From positions 2,914,001-2,978,000 of the forward strand of contig NZ_CP074371.1 of assembly GCF_018362975.1 (NCBI RefSeq): a stretch of DNA of 64,000 bases, in the 5' to 3' direction. How positions within the stretch are numbered: position 1 is the first letter of the stretch; each line of letters begins with the position of its first letter. The position numbers were made by a program, and so were the translations under genes. This document shows, one piece after another, positions 19,138 through 29,903 of the stretch. The notes under the pieces were generated by a model. It was not told the DNA's origin. It saw only the letters and a program-made list of their open reading frames with translations, and did not search any database. The stretch is from Nocardia tengchongensis (GTDB lineage: Bacteria > Actinomycetota > Actinomycetes > Mycobacteriales > Mycobacteriaceae).

Positions 19138-20558
19138 CTACTTCGGGTCTTCCCCGTCCGATTCGTCGGTCTTGGCCTCGGTTTCCGCGGCCTTGGCATC
19201 CTTCTCGGCCCGCTCCCGCGCCTCCGTCTCCGCCAGCTGCGCCAGCGGATCGTCGAACACGGTCGAACCGCCGCCCAGCATCGAGTCGATGAAGCCGGCG
19301 GGCGAGTCCAGATCGGAGGAGTCGGGCAGCAGGTCCGGGTGCGCCCAGACGCCGTCCCGCTTCTCCAGCCCGGTGTCGGCGGTCAGCCGCCGCCACAGCG
19401 CCGCGGCCTCGCGCACCTTGCGCGGCCGCAGTTCCAGGCCGACCAGGGTGGCGAAGGTCTGTTCGGCCGGGCCGCCGGTGGCGCGCGGCGGCGCAGCGTC
19501 TCGGCCAGCGCGCCGGCGCCGGGCAGCCGATCGCCCACGGCGTCGGTGACCACGGTCTCCACCCAGCCCTCGATCAGGGCCAGCAGGGTTTCCAGCCGCT
19601 CCAGCGCCGCCTTCTGCTCGGGCGTGGTCTGCGGTTCGAAAGTGCCCTGGGACAGCAGCTCTTCCAGCTTCGACGGATCCTGGGCCAGGGTCATCGGGTC
19701 CAGGCCCGCGGCGGCCTGTTCGATGGCGGAGAAGTCCATCTTGATGCCGCGCGCGTAGTCCTCGACCGCGCCCAGCACCTGCTGGCGCAGCCACGGCACG
19801 TGCGCGAACAGCCGCTGGTGGGCGGCCTCGCGGGCGGCCAGGTAGACCAGGATCTCGCTTTCGGGCTGTTCGAGCCCGGCGCTGAATTCGGAGATGGCCG
19901 CGGGCAGCAGCGCCGAGATGCCGTCGGGGCCCAGCGGCAGCCCGATGTCGGTGGAGGTCAGCACTTCCTTGGCGAGCTGGCCCAGGGCCTGGCCCAGCTG
20001 CGAACCGAAGGCGAGCCCGCCCATCTGGCCCAGCATGCCCATCATCGGCCCCGCGAATTCGCGGGCCTCGGCGGGCAGCGTCGCGGTCCACATGCCCGAA
20101 ACCTGTTCGGCCACCGGATCACACAGCCGCTTCCAGGTGGGCAGCGTCTCCTCGATCCAGTCGTTGGCGGTCCAGGCGACGGTCTTGGTCGCGCCCGCCG
20201 GGAAGGTGGTCGCGGCGTCGAGCCACAGTTCCGCCAGGTGGGTGGCGTCGTTCACGGCGCTCTGCGTGGTCGCGGACACGGGCGTGACGGACGCGCCGAG
20301 CTGCTGGCGGGCCAGCCGTTTGGCGATGTCGTAATTGACCGGTCCGGCCTGCGCCGAGCCCGGCTGTCCCATGCTGGAGAACATGGCACCCAGCTGCGAG
20401 AGCATCTGACCGAGTTGCGAGGGATCGAATCCGCCACCGCCCGGGCCGCCCCTGCCGAACCCGAACGGGTTGTTCGCACCAGAACCGCTGGACTCGTCAC
20501 CGGGCTTGCGCTCCGGATCGTCGTCGCGATTCGAGAATCCGAACGGCATATCACTCAT
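19138..20558 (-). CDS. zinc-dependent metalloprotease-like protein (Rv3195/Zincin_2 family) with suspected frameshift
   Basis: About 473 residues once joined. It begins MSDMPFGFSNRDDD at ATG 20558, followed by a Gly-rich linker and the conserved VNYDIAKRLARQQL. The segment EILVYLAAREAAHQRLF carries the family zincin-like helix (E-x-x-H instead of HExxH). These proteins are annotated as metalloproteases by fold; activity is unproven. Near 19488 the frame breaks after AETLRRR and resumes as RATGGPAEQTFATLVG in the next frame; one base added to the CGCCGCCGCGCG run restores it. The C-terminal tail is acidic (TDESDGEDPK). It is divergent from the PDZ/Lon gene. Confidence 0.82.
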
Positions 20559-20643
20559 ACCCACTACGGTACTGGAGCCGCGGATCACGCGAACCGCCGA
20601 GCGGAGCGCGGCAATGGCCTCGATGACCAGTACCCTTGGCCGC

Positions 20644-21669
20644 GTGAACCGTCGGATATTCACCCTGCTCGCCGCTCTGATCCCGATTCTGACGCTGGGC
20701 ATCGTAGGCAGTGTCGTCACCGTGCCCTTTGTGGCGCTCGGACCTGGGCCGACCTTCAATACGCTGGGCGAATTCGACGGCAAACAGGTGGTTGACGTGC
20801 AGGGTGCGGAGCTGAAATCGGCTTCCGGCAATCTGAATATGACGACTGTCTCAGTTCGCGATCAGCTGAATATCTTCGACGCGTTCCGGCTGTGGATCGA
20901 CGGTGAACACGGATTGGTGCCGCGCGCGGAGGTGTATCCCCCCGGACAGACGCGTGACGATGTGGACAAATCCAATCAGCAGCAGTTCAAGGATTCCGAG
21001 GACTCCGCCGAATTGGCGGCTTTCAACTATCTGAAGCTGCCGACCGCGGTGCAGCTCGCGAATGTCTCCGACGACGGCCCCGCCAAGGACGTGCTGCGCA
21101 AGGGCGACGAACTGGTGACCGTCGACGGCAAGCACATCGTCACCGCCAAAGACGTTGTGGCCGCCGTGTCCTCGGTGAAGCCCGGCACCACCATCGGCGT
21201 GGTCTTCCGTCGTGACGGCGTCGAGCAGACCGCCGAGATCACCCTGGCCCCGCGCCCGGACGACTCCGGCAAGGGCTACCTCGGCATCACCCCCGACGAG
21301 ATCTCCAAGGGCCCGGTCAAGGTGGCGTTCAACCTCGGCGAGATCGGCGGCCCCTCGGCCGGACTCATGTTCACCCTGGCCGTGATCGACAAGCTGACCA
21401 CCGGTGACCTGTCCGGCGGCAAGTTCATCGCCGGCACCGGCACCATCGACCCGGACGGCAAGGTCGGCCCGATCGGCGGCATCCAGTACAAGATGATCGC
21501 CGCCCGCGAGAAGGGCGCCGAGACTTTCCTGGTCCCGGCCGCCAACTGCAACGAGGCCGCGCAGCGCACCCCCGCGGGCCTGCGCCTGGTGAAGGTCGAG
21601 AACCTCACCGGCGCAGTCCAGTCCCTGGAGGACATCAACGCCGGCAAGGACGTTCCGAGCTGCGGCTGA
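20644..21669 (+). CDS. PDZ and Lon-type serine protease, membrane-anchored (Rv3194c/YlbL-like)
   Basis: 341 residues from GTG 20644 (MNRRIFTLLAALIPILTLG); an ATG at 20614 is possible but the family starts at MNRR. The N-terminal hydrophobic helix (about 5-30) anchors it outside the membrane. A PDZ domain covers about 120-205 (KGDELVTVDGKHIV). The Lon-like proteolytic domain has the catalytic serine in GGPSAGLMF and the lysine in GGIQYKMIAAREKGA. Homologues of YlbL family are secreted-side proteases of unknown substrate. It is divergent from the Rv3195-like gene, keeping mycobacterial synteny. Confidence 0.92.
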   Translation: MNRRIFTLLAALIPILTLGIVGSVVTVPFVALGPGPTFNTLGEFDGKQVVDVQGAELKSASGNLNMTTVSVRDQLNIFDAFRLWIDGEHGLVPRAEVYPPGQTRDDVDKSNQQQFKDSEDSAELAAFNYLKLPTAVQLANVSDDGPAKDVLRKGDELVTVDGKHIVTAKDVVAAVSSVKPGTTIGVVFRRDGVEQTAEITLAPRPDDSGKGYLGITPDEISKGPVKVAFNLGEIGGPSAGLMFTLAVIDKLTTGDLSGGKFIAGTGTIDPDGKVGPIGGIQYKMIAAREKGAETFLVPAANCNEAAQRTPAGLRLVKVENLTGAVQSLEDINAGKDVPSCG

Positions 21670-21673
21670 CCGC

Positions 21674-22285
21674 CTAGGCGAACTCGTCGGGGTCGTTCTC
21701 GAGGGTGTGCCGCAGCGCCTCGACCAGGTTCGGGGCCAGGTTCGGCGCGGTGCGCAGTTCCAGATCGCCGAAGGGGTCCTCTTCGTCCTCGCCGGGGCGC
21801 ACCTGCAGCAGCGACAGCGAGGTGCCGTCCCGCAGCACGCCCACGAACAGCCGGGCGTCGCGGCGTTCGGCGTGGGTCAGCGCCGCCTGGCGTCCGGCCT
21901 GGTCGGCGGCGTCGCGGTCGGCGAGCAGCGGGGCGATGGCCTCGTCGAGGCTCTGTTCGGCGGTGGGCGGCAGCACCACGATCTGCTGCACCAGCACACA
22001 GCCCTCGACCGAGGCGGGCCAGCTGGTGGTGCCGAGGAATTCGTCGAGCGCCATGGCGTCCGCCTCGCCCATGATGTCCTCGGGGAAGGGTTCCTGCGCA
22101 ATCGGAGTCAGCGCGTCCTTTTCGTCCAGCTGATCCAGCAGCGCGGGCTCGGCGGCGACCAGGTCCGCGGTCGGGACCAGCGCGAACATCTGCGGCGGCC
22201 GATCCCAGCCCTCGCCGTCGACATACTCCGCTACTTCCCGAATACACCGGTACAGGGCCGAGGCCGCCCACTGCTCTGGATTCAC
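21674..22285 (-). CDS. PPA1309 family protein
   Basis: 203 residues from GTG 22285 (MNPEQWAASALYRCIREV). It matches the conserved actinobacterial PPA1309 family: DRPPQMFALVPT near residue 30, the acidic LDEFLGTTSWP segment, and the C-terminal PNLVEALRHTLENDPDEFA. No catalytic motif is known. It lies convergent with the PDZ/Lon gene (4 bp apart) and divergent from the UPF0182 gene. The family is cytoplasmic by appearance and its role is unknown. Confidence 0.82.
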   Translation of the reverse strand: MNPEQWAASALYRCIREVAEYVDGEGWDRPPQMFALVPTADLVAAEPALLDQLDEKDALTPIAQEPFPEDIMGEADAMALDEFLGTTSWPASVEGCVLVQQIVVLPPTAEQSLDEAIAPLLADRDAADQAGRQAALTHAERRDARLFVGVLRDGTSLSLLQVRPGEDEEDPFGDLELRTAPNLAPNLVEALRHTLENDPDEFA

Positions 22286-22463
22286 CCGGCCATCCTCGCA
22301 TCCCGTGAATACCGGTCCCACCCGGCACGTGTTGGGCCGCGCGGCGGGCGTTTTACGTAGAGTGGGGCGCGAACGGTCCCCTGGGACCGACTCGCATCAT
22401 CGGACTCGACGTCCGGCGCCGGTTTCCCGGTTCGGACGTCGCCGGACCCTGGGAGAGTGGCAC

Positions 22464-25451
22464 GTGGGCATGCGCCCCCCGACCGGCTTACCCTCGCTGT
22501 CGCGACGCAGCCGCATTCTGCTCGTCACGGCCCTGGTGCTGGCGGCCCTGTTACTGGTCGGCCCCCGGCTCACCGACGCCTATACCAACTGGTTGTGGTT
22601 CGGGGAGGTGGGATTCCGCAACGTCTACCACACCGTGCTGCTCACCCGGGTGCTGTTGTTCCTGGTGGTCGCGGTGGTCGTGGGGGCGATCATCTGGCTG
22701 GCGCTGCTGCTGGCCTACCGCACCCGTCCGGTGTTCGTGCCGGTCAGCGGGCCCGGTGATCCGATCGCGCGGTACCGCACCACGGTGATGAGCCGGCTGC
22801 GCCTGTTCGGGCTGGGCATTCCGCTGCTGATCGGCGTGCTGTCGGGTCTGGTGGCGCAGTCGAGCTGGGTGACGGTGCAGCTGTTCCTGCACGGCGGCGA
22901 CTTCGGCGTCCAGGACCCGCAGTTCCATCTCGATGTCGGCTTCTACGCCTTCGACCTGCCGTTCTACCGGATGGTCCTGAACTGGCTGTTCGTGGCGGTG
23001 GTCATCGCGTTCTTCGCGAACCTGGTGGCGCACTACGTGTTCGGCGGGCTGCGGCTGTCGGGGCGCGAGGGCACGCTGAGCAATTCGGCGCGGGTGCAAC
23101 TGGCCATTCTGGCCGGAATCTTCGTGGCGCTCAAGGCCGTCGCGTACTGGTTCGACCGCTACGCGCTGTTGTCGAGCACCCGCAAGGAGCCGACCTTCAC
23201 CGGCGGTTCCTACACCGATATCAACGCGGTGCTGCCGGCCAAGCTGATCCTGCTGTCCATCGCGGTCATCTGCGCCATCGCGTTCTTCGCCGGAGTCGTG
23301 CTGCGCGACTTGCGGATTCCGGCCATGGCGGCGGCGCTGCTGGTGCTGTCCTCGGTGCTGGTGGGCGCGGTGTGGCCGCTGCTGGTGGAGCAGTTCTCGG
23401 TGCGCCCGAACGCGGCCACCAAGGAGCGCACCTACATCGAGCGCAATATCGAAGCCACCCGCGCCGCGTACGGGCTCACCCCGGACAAGGTCGAATACGT
23501 CAACTACAAGGGTGTCGCGACCAACGAACAGGTCTCCTCGCCCGCGGATCAGCAGACGATCAAGAACATCCGCCTGCTGGATCCGAACCTGCTGACCCAG
23601 ACGTTCATTCAGCGCAACCAGCAGCTGCAGAACTTCTACGGCTTCCCCGACCCGCTCGACATCGACCGCTACACCGTCAACGGTGAACTGGGCGACTACG
23701 TGGTGGCGGCGCGTGAACTGCAGCCGCAGAACCTGTCGGAGAACCAGACCAACTGGCTCAACAAGCACACCGTGTACACCCACGGCAACGGTTTCGTGGC
23801 CTCGCCCGCCAACAAGGTGAACGCGGCCCCGCCCAAGGAATCCCAGCAGGCCGGGCAGAGCGCGGGCAGTGATTCCAACGGCGGCTACGGCTACCCGGTG
23901 TTCACCGTCGGCGACATGTCCACGGTCAGCGACCTGATCACCAAGAAGGCCGGGCTCAAGGAGGCCATTCCGGTCGATCAGCCGCGCATCTACTACGGCG
24001 AGCTGATCTCCAAGAGCGACGCCGACTACGCCATCGTCGGCGCCAACGGCCAGACCCCGCGCGAATACGACACTCCCACCGACCAGTTCACCTACAACGG
24101 TGCGGGCGGCGTGAAGATCGGCAACTGGTTCAACCGAGTGGCCTTCGCGGCCAAGTACGCCGAGCGCAACATCCTGTTCTCGGGCGCCATCGGCTCGGAT
24201 TCGAAGATCATCTTCAATCGCAATCCGCGCGAACGGGTCACCAAGGTCGCGCCGTGGCTGACCGCCGACGGCAATGCGTACCCGGCCGTGGTGAAGGGCC
24301 GCATCGTCTGGATCGTGGACGCCTACACCAGCCTCGACAACTACCCGTACGCGCAGAAGACGCCGCTGGACGGTGCGGTCGAGGACAGCATCGATCAAGC
24401 TACGGGGCGTCTACTACCGCGCAAGGAAGTCTCCTACATCCGCAACTCGGTGAAGGCCACGGTCGACGCCTACGACGGCACCGTCTCCCTCTACGAGGTG
24501 GACAAGACCGACCCGGTGCTGAAGGCCTGGGAGGGCGTGTTCCCGAACTCGGTGAAGCCGGAGAGCGAGATCTCCGACGAACTGCGTTCGCACTTCCGCT
24601 ATCCCGAGGACCTGTTCAAGGTGCAGCGCGAGATGCTCGCCAAGTACCACGTGGACGATCCGGTGGAGTTCTTCAACGGCAACGCCTTCTGGTCGGTCCC
24701 CAATGATCCGACCCAGGAGGGTGCGGCCAGCAGTGCGCATCAGCCGCCGTACTACGTGTTGCTCGGCGACCCGAAAACCGGTAAGCCGCAGTTCAATCTG
24801 ACCAGCGCCATCGTGGGCTACAAGCGGAACTACATGTCCGCCTACCTGCAGGCGAATTCGGATCCGCAGAACTACGGCAAGCTGACGGTGCTCAAGTTGC
24901 CCGCGGATTCGCAGACCCCGGGCCCAGGGCAGACGCAGACGTCCATGACGACGGCCGATCAAGTGTCCAGAGACCGGAACCTGTTGACCGGCGGCAATGT
25001 CAACAAGATCAAGTACGGCAACCTGCTGACCCTGCCGGTCGGTGACGGCGGCATCCTCTACGTCGAACCCTGGTACCTGGAACGCAACACCGGCGGCCCC
25101 AACGCCCCGTCGTTCCCGCAGCTGGTGAAGGTCCTGGCCAGCTACCGCGACAAGGTCGGCTACGGCGCGACGGTCAAGGAAGCCCTCGACCAGATCCTGC
25201 CCGCCGCCGGCAATGCTGCGACCGACCAACCCGGCCAGACGGTCACCCCGCCTGCCCAGGGCGGCGCGACCCCACCGGCCGCCCCGCCCCCGCCCACCGG
25301 ATCCACGGGCAAGGACGCCGCGGTCAAGCAACTCGACGACGCGTTGCGGGCAGTCCAGGACGCCCAGAAGTCCGGCGACTTGGGTGCGCTGGGCAAGGCG
25401 CTGGAGCAGTTGCAGAACGCGGTGAACAACTACCAGAAGGCCGGAGGCTGA
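22464..25451 (+). CDS. UPF0182 family large membrane protein (Rv3193c-like)
   Basis: 995 residues from GTG 22464 (MGMRPPTGLPSL), with GGGAGAG upstream. Seven transmembrane segments occupy about the first 300 residues: for example ILLVTALVLAALLLVGP, VLLFLVVAVVVGAIIWLALLL and LIGVLSGLVAQ. A long extracellular domain follows with many Tyr/Asn/Gly and conserved WLTADGNAYP and YTSLDNYPYA. The C-terminal 80 residues are a Pro-rich linker (PAQGGATPPAAPPPP) and a helix (LDDALRAVQDAQKSGD). The family is widespread in actinobacteria with unknown function. A strong terminator follows. Confidence 0.92.
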   Translation: MGMRPPTGLPSLSRRSRILLVTALVLAALLLVGPRLTDAYTNWLWFGEVGFRNVYHTVLLTRVLLFLVVAVVVGAIIWLALLLAYRTRPVFVPVSGPGDPIARYRTTVMSRLRLFGLGIPLLIGVLSGLVAQSSWVTVQLFLHGGDFGVQDPQFHLDVGFYAFDLPFYRMVLNWLFVAVVIAFFANLVAHYVFGGLRLSGREGTLSNSARVQLAILAGIFVALKAVAYWFDRYALLSSTRKEPTFTGGSYTDINAVLPAKLILLSIAVICAIAFFAGVVLRDLRIPAMAAALLVLSSVLVGAVWPLLVEQFSVRPNAATKERTYIERNIEATRAAYGLTPDKVEYVNYKGVATNEQVSSPADQQTIKNIRLLDPNLLTQTFIQRNQQLQNFYGFPDPLDIDRYTVNGELGDYVVAARELQPQNLSENQTNWLNKHTVYTHGNGFVASPANKVNAAPPKESQQAGQSAGSDSNGGYGYPVFTVGDMSTVSDLITKKAGLKEAIPVDQPRIYYGELISKSDADYAIVGANGQTPREYDTPTDQFTYNGAGGVKIGNWFNRVAFAAKYAERNILFSGAIGSDSKIIFNRNPRERVTKVAPWLTADGNAYPAVVKGRIVWIVDAYTSLDNYPYAQKTPLDGAVEDSIDQATGRLLPRKEVSYIRNSVKATVDAYDGTVSLYEVDKTDPVLKAWEGVFPNSVKPESEISDELRSHFRYPEDLFKVQREMLAKYHVDDPVEFFNGNAFWSVPNDPTQEGAASSAHQPPYYVLLGDPKTGKPQFNLTSAIVGYKRNYMSAYLQANSDPQNYGKLTVLKLPADSQTPGPGQTQTSMTTADQVSRDRNLLTGGNVNKIKYGNLLTLPVGDGGILYVEPWYLERNTGGPNAPSFPQLVKVLASYRDKVGYGATVKEALDQILPAAGNAATDQPGQTVTPPAQGGATPPAAPPPPTGSTGKDAAVKQLDDALRAVQDAQKSGDLGALGKALEQLQNAVNNYQKAGG

Positions 25452-25468
25452 CCCTGGCCGGCTGACCT

Positions 25469-25508
25469 GAAAGGCGCTGACATCCCCTGGATGTCAGCGC
25501 CTTTCGCT
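25469..25508 (+). terminator. strong terminator after the UPF0182 gene
   Basis: A 17-bp perfect stem (GAAAGGCGCTGACATCC with GGATGTCAGCGCCTTTC) closes a 3-nt loop. It sits 18 bp after the stop at 25451 and may also stop the minus-strand remnant at 25522. Confidence 0.85.
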
Positions 25509-25521
25509 TCTCCGCGTGCGG

Positions 25522-25695
25522 TCAGACCCGAACGCCCAGCGGACTCGGCGCTCCGGTCGCCTTCACCGTCGCGAGCACCGGCGTGGTCTCGAGCGCATGG
25601 ATGGCGTCGAAGGACCCCAGCCGGTGGGTCAGATACCGGTGCAGCGCCGCCGGATCCGGGCACAGGGCCTCGGCGATCAGATTGGTGCGGCCCGT
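25522..25695 (-). pseudogene. 3' remnant of an Lrp/AsnC-family regulator
   Basis: The minus strand encodes the last 57 residues of an AsnC/Lrp ligand-binding domain: TGRTNLIAEALCPDPAALHR, then RYLTHRLGSFDAIHALETTP and VLATVKATG before the stop at 25522. The HTH half is missing; upstream sequence belongs to another gene on the other strand. No start codon or ribosome site is seen at the 5' edge. It is best explained as the left half of a deletion scar. Confidence 0.65.
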
Positions 25696-26062
25696 CGTCG
25701 ATCCCCGCGACATCGCCGCCGTCGCGGTCGCGGCGCTGGCCGAGCCGGGGCATGCCGGACAGGTCTGCACGGTGACCGGTCCCGCGGCGTTGACGGCGGC
25801 GGAGCAGACCGCCGTGCTCGCCGAAATCCTGGGCCGCCCACTGCGATTCGAGGAGATCACGCCGGAGCGGGCGCGCGCCGATCTGGAGCAATTCGGTGTC
25901 GAGCCCGAGCTGGCCGCGGCCATCATGGCCTTGCGGGCGACGGCGCTGGAGTCGTTCACCTTGGTGGTGCATCCGACGGTCGCGGGGGTGACGGGCCGGT
26001 CACCGCGAAGCTTCCAAGAATGGGCTTTCGAATATCGCGCGGAATTTACTGCCGCACAATAA
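25694..26062 (+). pseudogene. 3' remnant of an NmrA-like NAD(P)-binding protein
   Basis: From VVDPRDIAAVAVAALAEPGH through VTGPAALTAAEQTAVLAEIL and the C-terminal SFQEWAFEYRAEF this reads as the last 120 residues of an NmrA/SDR-type NAD(P)-binding protein. The N-terminal Rossmann fold with its GxxGxxG motif is absent. It abuts an AsnC remnant on the other strand. Expression is unlikely since no start or promoter remains. Confidence 0.65.
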
Positions 26063-26083
26063 GAATTGTTGCCCTGATATAGC

Positions 26084-26119
26084 GAATGGTGCCGCATCGC
26101 CATTGATGCAGCACCATTC
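26084..26119. terminator. bidirectional hairpin between NmrA remnant and rpf-like gene
   Basis: GAATGGTGCCGCATC (26084-26098) pairs with GATGCAGCACCATTC (26105-26119), one mismatch in 15 bp. It lies 33 bp after the rpf-like stop on the minus strand and can terminate it. Confidence 0.65.
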
Positions 26120-26151
26120 CATAACTTCCGGAAAGGAAGGAGATGCGGGGG

Positions 26152-27296
<1,145 letters not shown>

Positions 27297-27302
27297 CAAA
27301 TG

Positions 27303-27336
27303 AAGCGGCCCGGAACCATTGGTTCCGGGCCGCTTT
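27303..27336 (+). terminator. terminator after tRNA copy 1
   Basis: AAGCGGCCCGGAACC and GGTTCCGGGCCGCTT form a perfect 15-bp stem with a 3-nt loop, 6 bp after the tRNA. The same CGGCCCGG-type hairpin recurs at 39803, 50130 and 58245. Confidence 0.85.
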
Positions 27337-27470
27337 GCTTTGCCTCCAGCAGGCCCGTGCGGCGAGACGTACGTCGATGTCGGCGTCATCTGACGGATGT
27401 GCCGCCCGGCCCCCGATGGCGACAGTGGAATCGCACAATCCGAATCCACTCACTGAGGGGTAGAAATCCC

Positions 27471-28319
27471 ATGGTCGCCAATGGATATGGCCGTAAGCGC
27501 CGCGCAGCCCGGGTCGCCGCCGCAGTCGTGGCCGGTGTCGCGGCCGCCGGCCTCGCCGTCGCCTGCACCGCGAACACCGTCACGCACGCCGGTCCCGACG
27601 AGGATGCGCCGCGACCGACCATCGTGCTGGAGCACGGCGCGTTCGCCGACGGATCGAGCTGGAACGATGTGATCGCGAAGCTGAGCAAGGACCGGTATCC
27701 GGTGGTGGCGGCGGCCAACCCGCTGCGCGGTCCCGCGAGTGACGCCGCCGCGCTGCGCAGCGTGATCAGCCACATCGACGGGCCCGTCATTCTGGTCGGG
27801 CATTCCTACGGGGGCTCGGTCATCAGCGCCGCGGCGGCCGGGAACGACAAGGTCAAGGGGCTCGTCTATGTGGCCGCGTTTCTGCCCGCGCCCGGTGAGA
27901 CCGCCCTCGAGCTGACCGGCAAGTACCCCGGTTCCACGCTGCCCGGCGCCTTGAACCCGGTGCCGTTCACCAACGTCGACGGCAGCGCCGGCACCGATCT
28001 GTTCATCCAGCAGGACAAGTTCCGCGCCCAGTTCGCGGCCGATGTGCCCGAGGATCGCGCCGCCCTGGCCGCCGCGGCGCAGCGGCCGATCGCCCAGTCC
28101 GCGCTCGAGGAGAAGGCCACGGTCGCGGGCTGGAACGAGAAGCCCAGCTGGGACATCGTCACCACCAAGGACCTGAGCATCCCGGTCGAAGCGCAGCGGT
28201 TCATGGCCGAGCGCGCCCACGCCGAGGTCACCGAGGTCGATGCCTCGCATTCGGTCGCCGTCTCGCATCCGGATGTGGTCGCCAGAGTGATCGAACAGGC
28301 CGCGGCGGCCGCACACTGA
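27471..28319 (+). CDS. exported alpha/beta hydrolase (paralogue of 60237-61088)
   Basis: 282 residues from ATG 27471. A basic N-terminus (GRKRRAARV) and hydrophobic run ending AGLAVAC indicate export; the cysteine has a weak lipobox (residue -3 is Ala). The hydrolase fold shows IVLEHGAFADGSSW (about 45), the nucleophile elbow VGHSYGGS (about 105), and the catalytic His in VDASHSVAVSHPD near the C-terminus. Substrate unknown; relatives include esterase-like and salicylate-esterase-type enzymes. It is followed 41 bp later by a flavin oxidoreductase. A close paralogue lies beyond the third tRNA copy on the other strand. Confidence 0.85.
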   Translation: MVANGYGRKRRAARVAAAVVAGVAAAGLAVACTANTVTHAGPDEDAPRPTIVLEHGAFADGSSWNDVIAKLSKDRYPVVAAANPLRGPASDAAALRSVISHIDGPVILVGHSYGGSVISAAAAGNDKVKGLVYVAAFLPAPGETALELTGKYPGSTLPGALNPVPFTNVDGSAGTDLFIQQDKFRAQFAADVPEDRAALAAAAQRPIAQSALEEKATVAGWNEKPSWDIVTTKDLSIPVEAQRFMAERAHAEVTEVDASHSVAVSHPDVVARVIEQAAAAAH

Positions 28320-28360
28320 CGCCGATCCCCGACCACCACCGGAGAACACGAAAGCAGATC

Positions 28361-29812
28361 ATGTCTGACGAGAACATCCAGGTCTACGACGTCATCGTGC
28401 TGGGGGCCGGGCCGGTCGGCGAGAATGTCGCCGACCGCACCAGCGCCGCCGGACTCAGTACCGTCGTCATCGAATCCGAACTGGTCGGCGGTGAATGCTC
28501 CTATTGGGCATGCGAACCCAGCAAGGCGCTGCTGCGTCCCGCCCTGCTGTACGGCGCGGCCGCACGGTTCCCCGGCGTCGCGGGCGCGATGACCGGCCCG
28601 CTCGATGCCCGCGCCGTCCTGAAGCACCGCGACCGCATGGTCGCCGACTGGAACGACCAGGGCCAGGTCGAATGGCTCGACTCCGCCGGTATCGCGCTGA
28701 TTCGCGGCCACGGGCGACTCGACGGCGTCCGGCAGGTCACCGTCGAGACCCCCGACGGCGGCACCGTGCGCTTGCGCGCCCGGCACGCGGTCGCGGTCTG
28801 CACCGGCACGCGCGCGGCGCTGCCACCGGGTCTGAACGCGGTGCGGCCGTGGACCAGTCGCGAGGCCACCAGCGCCACGGAGGTGCCGCGCCGGCTCGCC
28901 ATCCTGGGCGCCGGGGTGGTCGCGGTCGAGATGGCCACGGCCTGGCGGGCTCTCGGCTCCGAGGTCGTGCTGATCGCCCGGGAGCCGCGACTGCTGTCCC
29001 GCGTCGAACCGTTCGCCGCGGATCTGGTGGCCGAGCGGCTCCGGTCGGCGGGCGTCGAGCTGCGCTTCGGATCGGGCATCGCGACCGCCGAACGCGCCGG
29101 CGGACCCGATGACGGCATACACCTGAGCCTGCTCGACGGCACCCGGATCGTGGTCGATGAACTGCTGCTCGCCACCGGGCGCGCACCCCGCACCGACGAC
29201 ATCGGTTTGGACACGGTCGGGTTGGCGTCGGGGGAGTGGCTGGGCACCGACGACACCTTCACCGTGACCGCGGTCGAGGGCGAATGGCTCTATGCCGTAG
29301 GCGATGTCAACCGCCGGGCTCTGCTCACCCATCAGGGCAAGTATCAGGCGCGTATCGCGGGCGCCGTCATCGCAGATCGGGCGTCCGGTAGAGAGCTCGA
29401 CACGTCCCCGTGGGGCCGGCACACCGGAACCGCCGATCTGGTCGCCGTGCCGCAGGTCGTGTTCACCGATCCCGAGATCGCGGCTGTCGGCCTCACCACC
29501 GAGGACGCGGCGCGAGCGGGCCGCACGGTCGATGTCGTCGACTACGACATCGCCCGGGTCGCCGGTGCGCTCCAGCACGATCCGGACTATCGCGGGCGGG
29601 CCCGCATCCTCATCGATCCCGACCGCCGGGTAATCCTGGGAGCCACTTTCGCCGGACCGGGCGTAGCCGAACTCCTCCATTCGGCCACCATCGCCATCAC
29701 CGGCGAGATCACCCTGGACCGGCTCTGGCACGCGGTCCCCTCGTTCCCGACCATCAGCGAGGTGTGGTTGCGGCTGCTCGAGGCGTATCGGGATCAGCGC
29801 GTGAAGTCCTGA
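28361..29812 (+). CDS. FAD/NAD(P)-dependent disulfide oxidoreductase
   Basis: 483 residues of the pyridine nucleotide-disulfide oxidoreductase class I family (lipoamide dehydrogenase/mercuric reductase-like). FAD-binding VIVLGAGPVGENVA is at 11-24; the redox-active pair is GGECSYWACEPSK, a Cys-x4-Cys typical of the class. The NAD(P) motif LAILGAGVVAVEMA is near 180; the second FAD motif YAVGDVN near 310. The dimer interface His-Glu motif of true lipoamide dehydrogenases is not seen at the C-terminus, so the substrate is not dihydrolipoamide with certainty. It follows the hydrolase by 41 bp in a probable operon. Confidence 0.88.
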   Translation: MSDENIQVYDVIVLGAGPVGENVADRTSAAGLSTVVIESELVGGECSYWACEPSKALLRPALLYGAAARFPGVAGAMTGPLDARAVLKHRDRMVADWNDQGQVEWLDSAGIALIRGHGRLDGVRQVTVETPDGGTVRLRARHAVAVCTGTRAALPPGLNAVRPWTSREATSATEVPRRLAILGAGVVAVEMATAWRALGSEVVLIAREPRLLSRVEPFAADLVAERLRSAGVELRFGSGIATAERAGGPDDGIHLSLLDGTRIVVDELLLATGRAPRTDDIGLDTVGLASGEWLGTDDTFTVTAVEGEWLYAVGDVNRRALLTHQGKYQARIAGAVIADRASGRELDTSPWGRHTGTADLVAVPQVVFTDPEIAAVGLTTEDAARAGRTVDVVDYDIARVAGALQHDPDYRGRARILIDPDRRVILGATFAGPGVAELLHSATIAITGEITLDRLWHAVPSFPTISEVWLRLLEAYRDQRVKS

Positions 29813-29838
29813 TCGGCTCGCGCGGACGAGCGTCGTGT

Positions 29839-29868
29839 GAGCGTCGGAGGTTACGTCATCCGACGCTC
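29839..29868 (+). promoter_or_regulatory. inverted repeat containing the shared TTACGTCATC motif
   Basis: GAGCGTCGGA (29839-29848) and TCCGACGCTC (29859-29868) form perfect 10-bp arms around GGTTACGTCA. TTACGTCATCCGACGC (29851-29866) is repeated exactly on the other strand at 34351-34366. It lies 36 bp upstream of the small ORF/aldehyde dehydrogenase pair. Confidence 0.55.
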
Positions 29869-29903
29869 GCGGCCCGCGCACGGCGGCTCTTAGCGTCGAA
29901 CTC

